Source: Sinorhizobium sojae CCBAU 05684
Lineage (GTDB): Bacteria; Pseudomonadota; Alphaproteobacteria; Rhizobiales; Rhizobiaceae
DNA length: 64,000 nt
NCBI RefSeq assembly: GCF_002288525.1
Contig: NZ_CP023068.1
Span: 1,860,001-1,924,000, forward strand
Direction: 5' to 3'
The notes beneath the pieces were generated by a model. That model had not been told where the DNA came from. It saw only the letters and a list, made by a program, of their open reading frames with translations, and did not search any database. The first letter of the stretch is position 1. Every line of letters starts with the position of its first letter. The translations under genes and the position numbers were made by a program. This document shows positions 20,026 through 29,069 of the stretch, in pieces.

Positions 20026-21230
20026 AGCAGGGTGTCTCCTTTCGGGCGGAAGAAAGCAACGCCGACAAAGGTCTGGTTCACATGCACACCGAGGTGCTGT
20101 TCGCCATAGGTGCTGAAGCCGACGACCCGACGCCGGCGGAACTGCTCGGATGCCTCGCCGGACAAGCCCTTGCGGGCGATCTCAAGCTTGCGCAGATAGC
20201 AGTCGAAGCCCAGGATGAAGTCCGGTGCCTCACCGCCCTCGCCGCTGACGGCAAGACCCGTTTCCAGCGTGCGGATGATTTCCTTGCCGCGCCCGAGCCG
20301 CAACAGCAGGCCGTCGTCGATCGCCGAAAGAAAAGTGAGGCCGTGTTCGCCGTGGATCTGCTGGATCGCCCGCACGTGATAGAGATTGCCGTTGCGCACC
20401 AATACCGGGTTCTCGGCAAAGATGGTCGGCGAAAGCTCGGCAACCGGGGCCCTCACGAGCCGGGCATATTCTTGCGCCGCCGGTGAACCGTTGATCTCCA
20501 GCACCAGCCGCTCCTCCGGCACTGCACGGGTGACAACCATGCGTTGCTCCGTCGGCTGGAAATGATCGAAGCCGAGACCGGTAAAGGCGAGGTCCGTTTC
20601 CAAGAGCAGAAGGAGCGCGGCGTTGCTGTGGAATTCGCCATTGCGCAGCACCTGCGTGCGCTCGAACCGGAGCCCGTCGCCGGCCGATCCGCCAAACACG
20701 GGAATGTCCTTCAGTCCCGCCTCCAGGGCCGACATCAGGATGTCCTCCTGCTTGGACAGTCCGTCCGCAAAGATGAGGGCAAGCCGCTTTCGTCCGGGCG
20801 TTGCGGGAAACTGAGAGACGAGACGCTCCGTCTTCGACACGACATCGGCGATCGACACCGGCGCTATCGGCTTGAACAGGATCGACGCCACACGGAAGTG
20901 ATGCCGCTCGAAGGCGATCGCCAGCAATGCGTGGTCCTCGTATCCACGCGGCGTGATCTGGCCCGCCGTCGTGCAGCCGAAAACCACGACGTCCGGCAAT
21001 GATCTTCGCAGGGCGCCGGCCAGGTCGCTGCTTTGCAGCCTGTGCGGCACGAACAGAAGGATGAAGCTTGGCTTCGCCGAGGCAAGCTGCCGACGAATCT
21101 CGGCAACGGCAACGGCCGCGTCTTCGGCACGCGAGGCGGCAAGTTGCACTGCCTCCGCCGGCATGCGGTCAAGATCGTCGACAGCCGTCAATTCGCCGCC
21201 ATCCTCCAGCCCCGCCAGGTACCTTGCCAA
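20022..21230 (-). CDS. FIST domain sensory protein
   Basis: The 402-residue protein matches the FIST_N/FIST_C architecture: an N-terminal half with VVFGCTTAGQITPRG and IFADGLSKQEDILMSALE, and a C-terminal half with FGGSAGDGLRF and FILGFDCYLRKLE. FIST domains are proposed to bind small ligands and usually occur with signalling proteins. The 5' end is uncertain: the frame opens with a TTG at 21230, 5 bp after the regulator gene, and the first ATG is at 21164. It overlaps the hybrid kinase gene by 4 bp, so the two are translationally coupled and probably work as a sensor pair. Confidence 0.88.
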   Translation of the reverse strand: MARYLAGLEDGGELTAVDDLDRMPAEAVQLAASRAEDAAVAVAEIRRQLASAKPSFILLFVPHRLQSSDLAGALRRSLPDVVVFGCTTAGQITPRGYEDHALLAIAFERHHFRVASILFKPIAPVSIADVVSKTERLVSQFPATPGRKRLALIFADGLSKQEDILMSALEAGLKDIPVFGGSAGDGLRFERTQVLRNGEFHSNAALLLLLETDLAFTGLGFDHFQPTEQRMVVTRAVPEERLVLEINGSPAAQEYARLVRAPVAELSPTIFAENPVLVRNGNLYHVRAIQQIHGEHGLTFLSAIDDGLLLRLGRGKEIIRTLETGLAVSGEGGEAPDFILGFDCYLRKLEIARKGLSGEASEQFRRRRVVGFSTYGEQHLGVHVNQTFVGVAFFRPKGDTLL

Positions 21231-21234
21231 CAGC

Positions 21235-21921
21235 CTACTGGAGACTGTGGCGGATTGAGACTTCGCGCACCAGCATCGCAGCCTGCGTGCGATTATGGAC
21301 GCCCAGTCGGCGCAGAAGCGCGGTGATATGGGCTTTGACGGTCGCCTCGGCCAGTTGCATCTCGTAAGCGATCAGCTTGTTCGGCATGCCTTCGCAGATG
21401 AACCCCAGAATGCGGGTCTGCTGCTGCGACAGATTCGCGATCTTGCGCGATATCGCCTCCACCGACCGGTCCGTGATCGGAGCGCGGGCCGCCGCCGTGT
21501 AGCCCGGCGGCACATAGGTCTTGCCGTTCCAGATATCCTGCATCGCCTCGTGGAAATTCTGGCGGCCGATATCCTTGGGGATGAACCCCGCGGCACCGGC
21601 AGCGATCACCGATTGGACGATGTCGTTGGACGTGATCGCCGAGATCACGATCACCGGGATATCGGGCGTCCTTTCCTTGATCTTGAGGAAGCCGCTCAGA
21701 CCGGACGCATCGGGCAGGTTCAGGTCAAGCATGATCAGATCGGGCGAAAATCGCATTCGCAATTGCAGCAGCGCCTCGCTCAGCGATGTCGCCGTTCGAA
21801 TCCGGCGCGTATTGAAGGCGCTTTCCATCGTTGCGGCCAGCGCGTCGCAATAGAGCGGATGATCATCGATCACCAGCGCCGATCTTATCGAAAGCGGATG
21901 GACGGACGGGGCCCGCGGCAT
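21235..21921 (-). CDS. LuxR/NarL-family response regulator, FlhR-like
   Basis: The 228-residue protein has an N-terminal receiver (VIDDHPLYCDAL, phospho-Asp in MLDLNLPDASG, conserved Lys in GFIPKDI) and a C-terminal LuxR helix-turn-helix (LSQQQTRILGFICEG, AEATVKAHITALLRRLGV). The ATG at 21921 is preceded by GGGAGGAG. It is the first gene of an operon with the FIST protein and the hybrid kinase, next to adhC, fghA and xoxF. LuxR-type partners of such kinases (FlhR, RfdR, AgmR/ErbR) control glutathione-formaldehyde dehydrogenase or PQQ dehydrogenases elsewhere, which suggests this cluster as its target. Confidence 0.9.
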   Translation of the reverse strand: MPRAPSVHPLSIRSALVIDDHPLYCDALAATMESAFNTRRIRTATSLSEALLQLRMRFSPDLIMLDLNLPDASGLSGFLKIKERTPDIPVIVISAITSNDIVQSVIAAGAAGFIPKDIGRQNFHEAMQDIWNGKTYVPPGYTAAARAPITDRSVEAISRKIANLSQQQTRILGFICEGMPNKLIAYEMQLAEATVKAHITALLRRLGVHNRTQAAMLVREVSIRHSLQ

Positions 21922-22184
21922 GGCTCTCCTCCCAAGAGTACTTCCCAGGTTGGGGAGCAGCCTCAAACGGCTCCAACGTCACCGTGCAATGTCCCTGCTC
22001 CCGACGCAGCCATGCTCTCCCCCAGCACGACGCGAGGCAATTTGTCGCACAGTTTTCCAGGTCAGGCAATGGCGACCACGTCCGCCACAGGGCACCGTAG
22101 CGCCGCGCATTCAATCTGACGCACAACGTGACTGCACCACTTCCCGTTGCCGCTCGTCGCGAGGACTTGGTGCAGTTTCCGGTA

Positions 22185-22655
22185 TCAAGAGCGCTGGCCG
22201 CGCGGCAGACGTTGCTCGCTGACCAGCCGCGGACCGACCCGAAGCATTTCGGAATACCCGCTGGCACAGAACGCGATCTTGCCGCCCTGAGGCGAGTTCA
22301 AGCTGATCGTCCACCGCCAAAACTCGAATGGACGCGCCAAACGCTCCCGACTGACCCGGTCGATGGACAGTTCACTCATCGCGGTGCGCCCCTCGCTATC
22401 CCCGTGATTTATCGAGAGCTGCAGATCGGCGACGTCGTGGAACGTCAGCGTGGCTGGCGCTATGCGGAAACGAGCCTCCCCGGAATTTCCACAAAGCCAC
22501 TCGACGATGAAGTCGATATCGAGCACCAGATCGCTGCGCCAATCTTGCCTTTCGGGATCGCCAATATCAAACCGGATCCCGTAGATGAGATTGTCATGCC
22601 ATCGCCAGACGAGATCGTCGCCACGGGTGCCATCATCCTCGGCATCAGTTACCAT
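22185..22655 (-). CDS. Conserved protein of unknown function (WHDNLIYG-type)
   Basis: The 156-residue soluble protein starts with an acidic segment, then has WRWHDNLIYGIRFDIGD, SDLVLDIDFIVEWLC and FRIAPATLTFHDVADLQL, a pattern I have seen in conserved hypothetical proteins but cannot name. The ATG at 22655 overlaps the stop of a 37-codon frame just upstream as TGATG, a coupling arrangement; an upstream in-frame start at 22670 is possible. It lies alone on the minus strand between the FlhR-like operon and a divergent receiver gene. No function is proposed. Confidence 0.65.
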   Translation of the reverse strand: MVTDAEDDGTRGDDLVWRWHDNLIYGIRFDIGDPERQDWRSDLVLDIDFIVEWLCGNSGEARFRIAPATLTFHDVADLQLSINHGDSEGRTAMSELSIDRVSRERLARPFEFWRWTISLNSPQGGKIAFCASGYSEMLRVGPRLVSEQRLPRGQRS

Positions 22656-22768
22656 CAGAACTGTCCCCACTGCATGCTGAGCTCGATGCCGTCAAGCTCA
22701 TCGAGCCACATCTGAGCGCCATCAAACCCGCGCGAAAAACAAAGCCTGTCCGCGTCGCAGCGGCCCAT
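22655..22768 (-). CDS. Possible 37-residue protein coupled to the downstream gene
   Basis: A short frame from ATG 22768 to TGA 22655 encodes a peptide ending MWLDELDGIELSMQWGQF. Its stop overlaps the start of the next gene as TGATG. The codons look like normal genomic codons, but there is no good ribosome binding site. It may be a real small protein, a leader peptide, or the 3' end of a decayed gene. Confidence 0.3.
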   Translation of the reverse strand: MGRCDADRLCFSRGFDGAQMWLDELDGIELSMQWGQF

Positions 22769-22892
22769 TCTGACATTCTATACCATCGTATAGCTTCCCG
22801 AGCCGTCGTCGACCTTGCATGCTGCAAGCAAGCCACAAATTGGCCGCAACCATAGATCTTCGCAAGGCGCCTATCGCGAACTGGAGGCTGCA

Positions 22893-23282
22893 GTGCCGAC
22901 GAAAAAGCCTCTCATTGCGATTGTCGATGATGACCAGTCTATGCGCGAGGCCACCAGGGGCCTTATGAGGTCGCTGGGATTTGATGCGGAGGCGTTTTCG
23001 TCCGCCGGTGATTTCTTGAAATTCCCTGATCTTCGCCGCACGGACTGTCTCGTAACGGACATCCATATGCCGGGGATGAGCGGGATCGATCTGCACCGCC
23101 GGCTCGTGGCGTTGGGAGAGAGCATCCCGACCGTTCTGATCACTGCCTATCCGAACGGGGATGCGCGCGCGCACGGCCTTGGATCCGACGTTGTCGGCTA
23201 TCTGGAAAAGCCATTCAGCGAACAGGATCTGCTGAATTGCGTCCGCTCCGCGCTGGCGCGCGGGAGCGACGGTAAGGGATGA
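22893..23282 (+). CDS. Single-domain response regulator (FixJ-type receiver, no output domain)
   Basis: The 129-residue protein is only a receiver: IAIVDDDQSMREATRGL, phospho-Asp in CLVTDIHMPGMSGIDL, Thr/Lys switch residues in VLITAYP and YLEKPFSEQDLL. No DNA-binding domain follows. A GTG start at 22893 is chosen because GGAGG lies five bases upstream and the receiver begins directly after it. Its last 68 bp overlap, on the opposite strand, the 3' end of the large sensor kinase gene, its likely partner. Stand-alone FixJ-like receivers often act as phosphate sinks or protein-interaction regulators. Confidence 0.85.
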   Translation: MPTKKPLIAIVDDDQSMREATRGLMRSLGFDAEAFSSAGDFLKFPDLRRTDCLVTDIHMPGMSGIDLHRRLVALGESIPTVLITAYPNGDARAHGLGSDVVGYLEKPFSEQDLLNCVRSALARGSDGKG

Positions 23283-26200
23283 TCGGAGACGGTTCAGGCG
23301 GATCTGCCCCTTCAGATAGCTGGAGGTTGGCCGACTGCCTCCCCCGGGCGCGGTCGTCCGGGTCCGAAGGCAGGCTGAAGCGGAGCACAGCCCCCGAAGG
23401 CTCATTCGCCACAGCCCACAGCCGCCCTCCATGCGCTTCGATGATCGAGCGGCAGATGGCCAAGCCAATGCCCAGACCCTCGGCTTTCGTCGTGTAAAAC
23501 GCCTCGAACACGCGATCCAGGCTATCGGGCTCAAGCCCGACGCCTGTGTCCTGTACCGTTACCAGCACGGCCCCGGCTGCCTCCGGGCTCGACCTGATCA
23601 AAAGCTCGCGTGGCCGATCCGTCACGTTCTTCATCGCCTCGATGCCGTTCATCACCAAGTTCAGAATGACCTGCTGCAACTGAATTCGGTCGCCCTTAAC
23701 GGTCTGGAGGTCGTGTGCCAGTTCGGTCTTAAGGACAATGCGGTTGCGGCGTAGCTCACGGTGGACGAGGGCGATCGTATCTTCGATGAGACCATTCAGA
23801 TCCACCTGCACGACTGTAGCGGGAGTCTTCTTCAGCAGCGCGCGTACCCGGCCGATCACCTCACCGGCCCGGTGCCCGTCGCGCACGATCCGTTCCAGCG
23901 TCTCCCGGGCCTCGTCGATATCGGGGGGTCGGCTTGCAAGCCAGCGCAGGGCTGCGTTGGCATTGGTGACCACGGCGGCGAGAGGCTGATTGACTTCGTG
24001 CGCTATCGATGAGGTCAGCTCTCCCATTGCCGTCACGCGCGTGACATGCGCGAGCTCCGCCTGCGCCTTCTGCAGAGCTTCTTCCGCCCGCTTGCGGTCT
24101 TCGATGTCGAAGAGAAATCCATACCATTTGAGAATGTTTCCATGCTCATCCCTGAGCGGCACGGCACTTTCGAACCACCAGCGATATTCCCCATCAGACG
24201 CGCGGCAGACGCGCATTTCAGCCTCGAACGGACCTCCCGTGGCCAACGAGGTGCGCCACAGGGCCATATAGTGCTCAAGATCGTCGGGGTGGATTCGGGC
24301 TTTAAACTCCCAGGCTTCTCCCGTTGCATCCAGCGACAATCCAGTGAAATCCTGCCACCGCCGATTGATGAAATCGACCCGGCCGTCAGGCAGGGCGGTC
24401 CACACCATCGCCGGAACGGTCTCGATGACCTCGCGCAGCTCTTCCTCGCTCCGCCGGGCCGCCTCTTCGGCGCGCTTGCGCTCCGTGACGTCTTCGCAAA
24501 CGATCAGGATTACGGGCCGTTTCTTGATGTACATCGTCCGGGCAGTTTCGCGGACCCAGAGCATCGAGCCGTTCTTACGAATCTTGCGCAGTTCCCAGCT
24601 CATGGCGCGGCCGGGATTTTCGAGGCAGGCCGCCGCATGCCTCTGGACGGCGGCTCGGTCGTCCTTGTAGAAGACATCCTCCACGGGACGGCCGATCAAC
24701 TCGTCGACCGTGTAGCCGAGCTGCTCCGCACCAAACGGATTCACGGACGCGATGCGGCCGGTCGCGTCCACCATGAAGTACATGGTCGGGTTGTTCTCGA
24801 ATACGGCCCTCCATTGCTCCTCGCTGTCTCGCAGCGCCGCTTCCACCCGCTTGCGCTCGGTTATGTCCTGGATCGTACCGAACATGCTGCGCGGCCGGCC
24901 CGACGCGTCCTTGGTCAGATCGCCCTGGCTGTGGACGATGCGCAACTCGCCGCTGGGCCTGACAATGCGGTACTCGATTTCATAGCGGCCCTCACCGCTC
25001 AGGGCCCTTGTTGCGACCTGGCTCCAGAACGACCGATCCTGCGGATGAATCCGCTCGACCGCCTCGGCAAGGCTGACCACCATGCCCGGCCGCGGCGCCA
25101 TGCCAAAGATGCGGAATGTCTCCTCCGACCACAAAAGACTTTCCGTGCCGAGATCCCTTTCCCAATAGCCGACATGGGCGACGCGCTGAGCTTCCGCAAA
25201 ATTGGCCTCGCTTCGCCGCAGGCCCTCCAAAGTCTCCTTGAGACGGGAGGTCATGAGCGTGAAGGCCTGGGCGAGCCGGCCGACCTCGTCCTTCCGCCGA
25301 AACTCGGGCACCTCTTGCCATTCGTCTTTTGCGATCGCGTTCGCGGCCTCGGTCAGGGTAGCAAGCGGCCGCAACGTGCGTCCGATCACTCCTATGCCAA
25401 GAAGGACGAAGACTGCAACGATGGCGGCGCCGATGCCCATCGAAAGATAGGCGGCGCGATGGACTGGTCCGAGGAAATCCGAGGATGGCACGGCCGCGAT
25501 GATCGTCCACTCAAGTGCCCCGGGTCCTTCGACGCGGTCGGCCGCCGCATAGACCTCGCCGAGGGAAGAGTCTTCGAAGGAAAACACCGCCGGTGCGGAG
25601 GGCGAGGATCCGGCGAGGTCGGGATGTCGACCAAGGTAGCGCGCGGTTTCGCGAAGAATGGGATCCGTAGACTCTGATGCCTGCAGGCGCAGATGCTCTC
25701 CGTCCGCCCCGATTGCGACGGGTGACACTCCTCCCGACGCACCAATCAGATGTCCGGTCGCATCGACGATGAAGGCCCGCCCGTTCTCGCCTATGTCCAG
25801 TGTCTGCAAGAACCTGGAAAGCTGCGTCAGAATGAGATCGATCCCGCACACACCTACGAAATTACCGTCCTGATCGAGTACCGGGCCGGAGAGCGAGACA
25901 CCCAGGATCGGCTCGCCGACGCCGAGATAGGCCTCGGTCCAGTACCGCTCGCCGGTTTCCTTCGCCTGCGAATACCAGGCCCTTTCGCGCGCATCGAACG
26001 TGCCCTCCGACTTTCTCAAACGGCCGATCCGTCCGCCCGGCAAGGCTTCGAACTCGCGCACGACACCCGCGCGAGAGTCGTCCGTCATCAGAAACACAAT
26101 GGTTGAATCCGCCAATCGCCCGACCGAAACGATCCCGCCGGCCTCGTTCCCGAAAAACATCCAGTCGACGTCGGGCTCCTCGGTCAGCGACGCGTAGAGC

Positions 26201-26457
26201 TGTCGTGCGACCGCGTCCCGATCGCCGAGCGGCAGGTCGTCTCGAACAAGGCCGTTGGCCAATCGGGTCACAGCTTTATTGGCGCCGCGCACCAAATGGC
26301 CAACATCGCGATGCACGGCTTGCGTCACCTCTCGGATCAGACGCTCGGACATGATCGAGACGATGGTGTTCCCCGTCCAGATCCATAGCCCCGCCAACAC
26401 GAGACTGAGAACGAGAGCGACGCCGGCAACAGGAAAGATCAAGCGGTTACGTAACAT
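23215..26457 (-). CDS. Membrane sensor histidine kinase: periplasmic Cache domain, HAMP, multiple PAS, FixL-type kinase core
   Basis: The roughly 1080-residue protein starts with a membrane helix (LIFPVAGVALVLSLVLAGLWIW), a large periplasmic segment resembling a double Cache domain (WYSQAKETGERYWTEAYLG, GVCGIDLILTQLSRFL), a second membrane helix, a HAMP linker (RPLATLTEAANAIAKDEW) and three PAS/PAC units. The kinase core has His820 in SIAHEVNQPLAAVV, as in FixL-like kinases, and HATPase motifs NLVMNGIEAM, DTGVGLE and GLGIGLAICRSIIEAHGG. The last 45 or so residues lie beyond the catalytic domain and are partly dictated by the antisense receiver gene. No C-terminal receiver is present; the convergent single receiver may be its partner. 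Confidence 0.88.
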   Translation of the reverse strand: MLRNRLIFPVAGVALVLSLVLAGLWIWTGNTIVSIMSERLIREVTQAVHRDVGHLVRGANKAVTRLANGLVRDDLPLGDRDAVARQLYASLTEEPDVDWMFFGNEAGGIVSVGRLADSTIVFLMTDDSRAGVVREFEALPGGRIGRLRKSEGTFDARERAWYSQAKETGERYWTEAYLGVGEPILGVSLSGPVLDQDGNFVGVCGIDLILTQLSRFLQTLDIGENGRAFIVDATGHLIGASGGVSPVAIGADGEHLRLQASESTDPILRETARYLGRHPDLAGSSPSAPAVFSFEDSSLGEVYAAADRVEGPGALEWTIIAAVPSSDFLGPVHRAAYLSMGIGAAIVAVFVLLGIGVIGRTLRPLATLTEAANAIAKDEWQEVPEFRRKDEVGRLAQAFTLMTSRLKETLEGLRRSEANFAEAQRVAHVGYWERDLGTESLLWSEETFRIFGMAPRPGMVVSLAEAVERIHPQDRSFWSQVATRALSGEGRYEIEYRIVRPSGELRIVHSQGDLTKDASGRPRSMFGTIQDITERKRVEAALRDSEEQWRAVFENNPTMYFMVDATGRIASVNPFGAEQLGYTVDELIGRPVEDVFYKDDRAAVQRHAAACLENPGRAMSWELRKIRKNGSMLWVRETARTMYIKKRPVILIVCEDVTERKRAEEAARRSEEELREVIETVPAMVWTALPDGRVDFINRRWQDFTGLSLDATGEAWEFKARIHPDDLEHYMALWRTSLATGGPFEAEMRVCRASDGEYRWWFESAVPLRDEHGNILKWYGFLFDIEDRKRAEEALQKAQAELAHVTRVTAMGELTSSIAHEVNQPLAAVVTNANAALRWLASRPPDIDEARETLERIVRDGHRAGEVIGRVRALLKKTPATVVQVDLNGLIEDTIALVHRELRRNRIVLKTELAHDLQTVKGDRIQLQQVILNLVMNGIEAMKNVTDRPRELLIRSSPEAAGAVLVTVQDTGVGLEPDSLDRVFEAFYTTKAEGLGIGLAICRSIIEAHGGRLWAVANEPSGAVLRFSLPSDPDDRARGRQSANLQLSEGADPPEPSPIIPYRRSRAPARSGRNSADPVR

Positions 26458-26838
26458 GATCGCCGAGTTCCCCCAGACAAATATCATGTGTCGCTTATAT
26501 TGCGCTCATGTATGGGCGCCTGCAATCCGCGGCGCATATGGAGGCGCACATTACCGCCTTTCCGAGGTGGTCCACGGGAGCCGCTGTGATCGCGCCGCTC
26601 CCCAACAATGCCCCGCGAGGTCCGCGCTCCTGAATAACTCCCAAGAGCCTGCACGGAATCTGCAAATCCGGACGACATCCTGTCACCATGACCCGCTTCG
26701 AACTCTCTTCCTCCCCCTCACACCAGATTCCAGACCGCCTCCGTGATGACGGGTGGTGGCTGACTTCGGAAACGAGCTGCAGACGCGTCCTTGCCGGCCG
26801 CGAGCACGCACGGACATTCACCAAGGAGAAACTTGTCG
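26458..26838. other. Divergent intergenic region without a gene
   Basis: About 380 bp separate the start of the sensor kinase (minus) from the start of the DUF4173 operon (plus). It must hold both promoters, but no convincing consensus boxes or palindromes were found. AAGGAG just before 26839 is the ribosome binding site of the plus-strand gene. Short frames on either strand show no protein-like features. Confidence 0.5.
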
Positions 26839-28365
26839 ATGACAATGACCGATAGCGCCGTGGTTCAACAGCAGGCCGGCCGAAGGAATGGCGTTATCTT
26901 CGTCCTGCTGACCCTCGTTGCGGCTGCCGATGGCCTGTTCTTTCAACAGCCGCTCGGCATCAACATGTTCCTGTTTGCCATGGCTGTGACGGCCGGCGTC
27001 CTGTTTTCAGCCTCGAAGCCGCTTGCTGTTAGGTCGGCCGTCGCCCTTGCCGCGATCGCATTCCTCGCGTCCCTCCCGCTCCTGGAAACACCGTCGCTTC
27101 CAGGCGCCTTGTTCGCGGCTTTCGGAATCGCGGTCGCGGCGCTGGCCCGATCGAGGCTTATGCCGCAGCGCCTTACCGCGTTTCCTTCCGTGCTCTTCCG
27201 CTTCGCACTTGCGGCTCCCATGCGGCTCGTCCGAGACTGGCACAAATTGAGGGCCGATCGCGCCTCGCATCACCAGGCTGCCAGGATCCTTCCGAAACTC
27301 GTCGGCTGGCTCGTCCCAGGGCTGCTCACGCTGGTATTTCTCACCCTCTTTTCGCTTGCCAATCCACTGATCGAGCAAGTCCTGTCGAATATCGACTTCG
27401 CAGCAATTCTTCACTTCCTCAATCCCTGGCGTCTCGCCTTCTGGCTTGTGGCCGCGGCAGCCGTCTGGGCGCTCTTGCGGCCCCGGCTCAAGCGGCGCCG
27501 TAGACGGGCCTCGCGAACCAAAGCCGGCGGCGAAGCGTTCGACGGCAATCTGTTCGGGCAAGCCGCCGTTTTCCGATCGCTGCTGATCTTCAACGTTTTG
27601 TTCGCCGTCCAGACGTCACTTGACCTTGTTTATCTTTGGGGCGGCGCGGAGCTGCCGGACGGAATGACGCATGCGGAATATGCCCATCGCGGCGCCTATC
27701 CCCTGATCGTCACGGCCCTGCTTGCCGGTGCATTCGTCCTCGTCGCAATGCGCAGCAACGGCCCAGGCGAGGCAAGCCCGGTGATCCGCGGACTCGTGCA
27801 TGCGTGGATCGGCCAGAATATCCTGCTTTGCACTTCTTCGATCCTGAGACTCGATCTCTATGTCGAGGCCTACTCATTGACGGAGTTGCGGTTGGCGGCG
27901 GGCATCTGGATGGGCCTCGTTGCGGTCGGCCTCGCGCTGATATTACTGCGCATCCTCATGCGCCGGTCCAACGAATGGCTGATTGCCATGAATCTGACAG
28001 TTCTGGCTGCGACGCTCTATATCTGCGCTTTCATCGACTTCCCGGCATTGGTCGCACGCTTCAACGTGGAGCATAGCCGCGAGCTTACCGGAGAGGGCAT
28101 GCCTCTAGATCTGGAATACGTGTACTCGCTTGGGCCTGCCGCCGTTCCCGCGCTCGACATCTACATTGCAGCGCTCCCGCGAGGTGCCTACGAAACGACT
28201 GGCGCGCTTTCTGTGAGGACCCGTCTTGAAGCTGACGCACTTGCATCCGCGAGCAACTGGCGAAGCTGGAGCTTCAGTGCTCATCGGCTTCAGCACTACC
28301 TCTCCGAGCATAAAAACATTGCAAGGCCGGCGGAGGGCGCTAAGAACGATCGGCAAGAGTTTTGA
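26839..28365 (+). CDS. DUF4173-like (DUF4153-related) polytopic membrane protein
   Basis: The 508-residue protein has ten or more predicted hydrophobic helices, for example VIFVLLTLVAAADGLFF, LVPGLLTLVFLTLFSLANPLI and LAFWLVAAAAVWALLRP. The C-terminal half resembles DUF4173 (LVYLWGGAELPDGMTHAEYAHRGAYPLIVTALL-type segment, then EAYSLTELRLAAGIWMGL and FVAFNVEHSR-like DFPALVARFNVEHSREL). The ATG at 26839 follows AAGGAG. A response regulator and a histidine kinase follow directly, suggesting that this membrane protein is a sensor accessory or the target of the pathway. Its biochemical role is unknown. Confidence 0.82.
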   Translation: MTMTDSAVVQQQAGRRNGVIFVLLTLVAAADGLFFQQPLGINMFLFAMAVTAGVLFSASKPLAVRSAVALAAIAFLASLPLLETPSLPGALFAAFGIAVAALARSRLMPQRLTAFPSVLFRFALAAPMRLVRDWHKLRADRASHHQAARILPKLVGWLVPGLLTLVFLTLFSLANPLIEQVLSNIDFAAILHFLNPWRLAFWLVAAAAVWALLRPRLKRRRRRASRTKAGGEAFDGNLFGQAAVFRSLLIFNVLFAVQTSLDLVYLWGGAELPDGMTHAEYAHRGAYPLIVTALLAGAFVLVAMRSNGPGEASPVIRGLVHAWIGQNILLCTSSILRLDLYVEAYSLTELRLAAGIWMGLVAVGLALILLRILMRRSNEWLIAMNLTVLAATLYICAFIDFPALVARFNVEHSRELTGEGMPLDLEYVYSLGPAAVPALDIYIAALPRGAYETTGALSVRTRLEADALASASNWRSWSFSAHRLQHYLSEHKNIARPAEGAKNDRQEF

Positions 28366-28379
28366 CAGGACCTGCACCC

Positions 28380-29069
28380 GTGTCACGCATCCTGGTCGTC
28401 GATGACGAACCCCATATTCGCGACGTGATTTGCTTCGCGGTCGAGCGGGCCGGTATGAGCCCCGTCGCCGCAAGGAACGGAACGGAAGCGATGATGGCCT
28501 TTCATCGGGGAAACATCGACCTCGCAATCCTCGACATCGGCATGCCGGAAATGGATGGACTTGAAGTCTGCCGCCGCATCCGCGCAGCGTCGGCCTTGCC
28601 GATCCTGTTTCTCTCCGCGCGTGACGAAGAAATAGATAAGATCGTCGGGCTGGAGATCGGCGGTGACGACTATGTCACCAAGCCGTTCAGTCCGCGAGAA
28701 CTGATGGCGCGCGTAAAGGCCATCCTGAAGCGGGTGGGCGGGCGCGAGCAGCAATCGTCCCTGAACCGAGGGCCCGTTCGGCTCGACCGGGATAGCAGGT
28801 CTGTCACCTTTGGCGGCGTCGAGATCGGCCTGACCGCCATCGAATTTTCCATTCTCGCGGCCATGCTTGCCCGGCCAGGAACGGTGTTCGCGAGGGAGCA
28901 ATTGATGGCGGCGGCCTATGGCGCCAGCATCCATGTCGCCGACCGGACCATCGACAGCCACATCCGGAACATCAGGGCGAAATTCGCCAAGGCCGGGTGC
29001 ACCAGCATCATCGCAACGGTCCATGGCGTCGGTTTCAAGCTTGCCGCAGAACCTGGGTCCCATATATGA
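28380..29069 (+). CDS. OmpR-family response regulator
   Basis: The 229-residue protein has a receiver (RILVVDDEPHIRDV, phospho-Asp in LAILDIGMPEMDGLEV, YVTKPFSPREL) and a winged-helix output domain (LTAIEFSILAAMLARPG, REQLMAAAYG, VADRTIDSHIRNIRAKF). Start choice is uncertain: GTG at 28380, nine bases after AGGA, gives a receiver beginning immediately, while a TTG at 28362 would overlap the upstream stop. Its stop overlaps the kinase start as ATGA. Together with the membrane protein and kinase it forms one transcription unit. Confidence 0.9.
   Translation: MSRILVVDDEPHIRDVICFAVERAGMSPVAARNGTEAMMAFHRGNIDLAILDIGMPEMDGLEVCRRIRAASALPILFLSARDEEIDKIVGLEIGGDDYVTKPFSPRELMARVKAILKRVGGREQQSSLNRGPVRLDRDSRSVTFGGVEIGLTAIEFSILAAMLARPGTVFAREQLMAAAYGASIHVADRTIDSHIRNIRAKFAKAGCTSIIATVHGVGFKLAAEPGSHI

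Noticed and set aside
24046-25677. Open frame of about 543 codons on the plus strand
   Set aside because: It is antisense to the multi-PAS kinase, whose domains are clearly readable.
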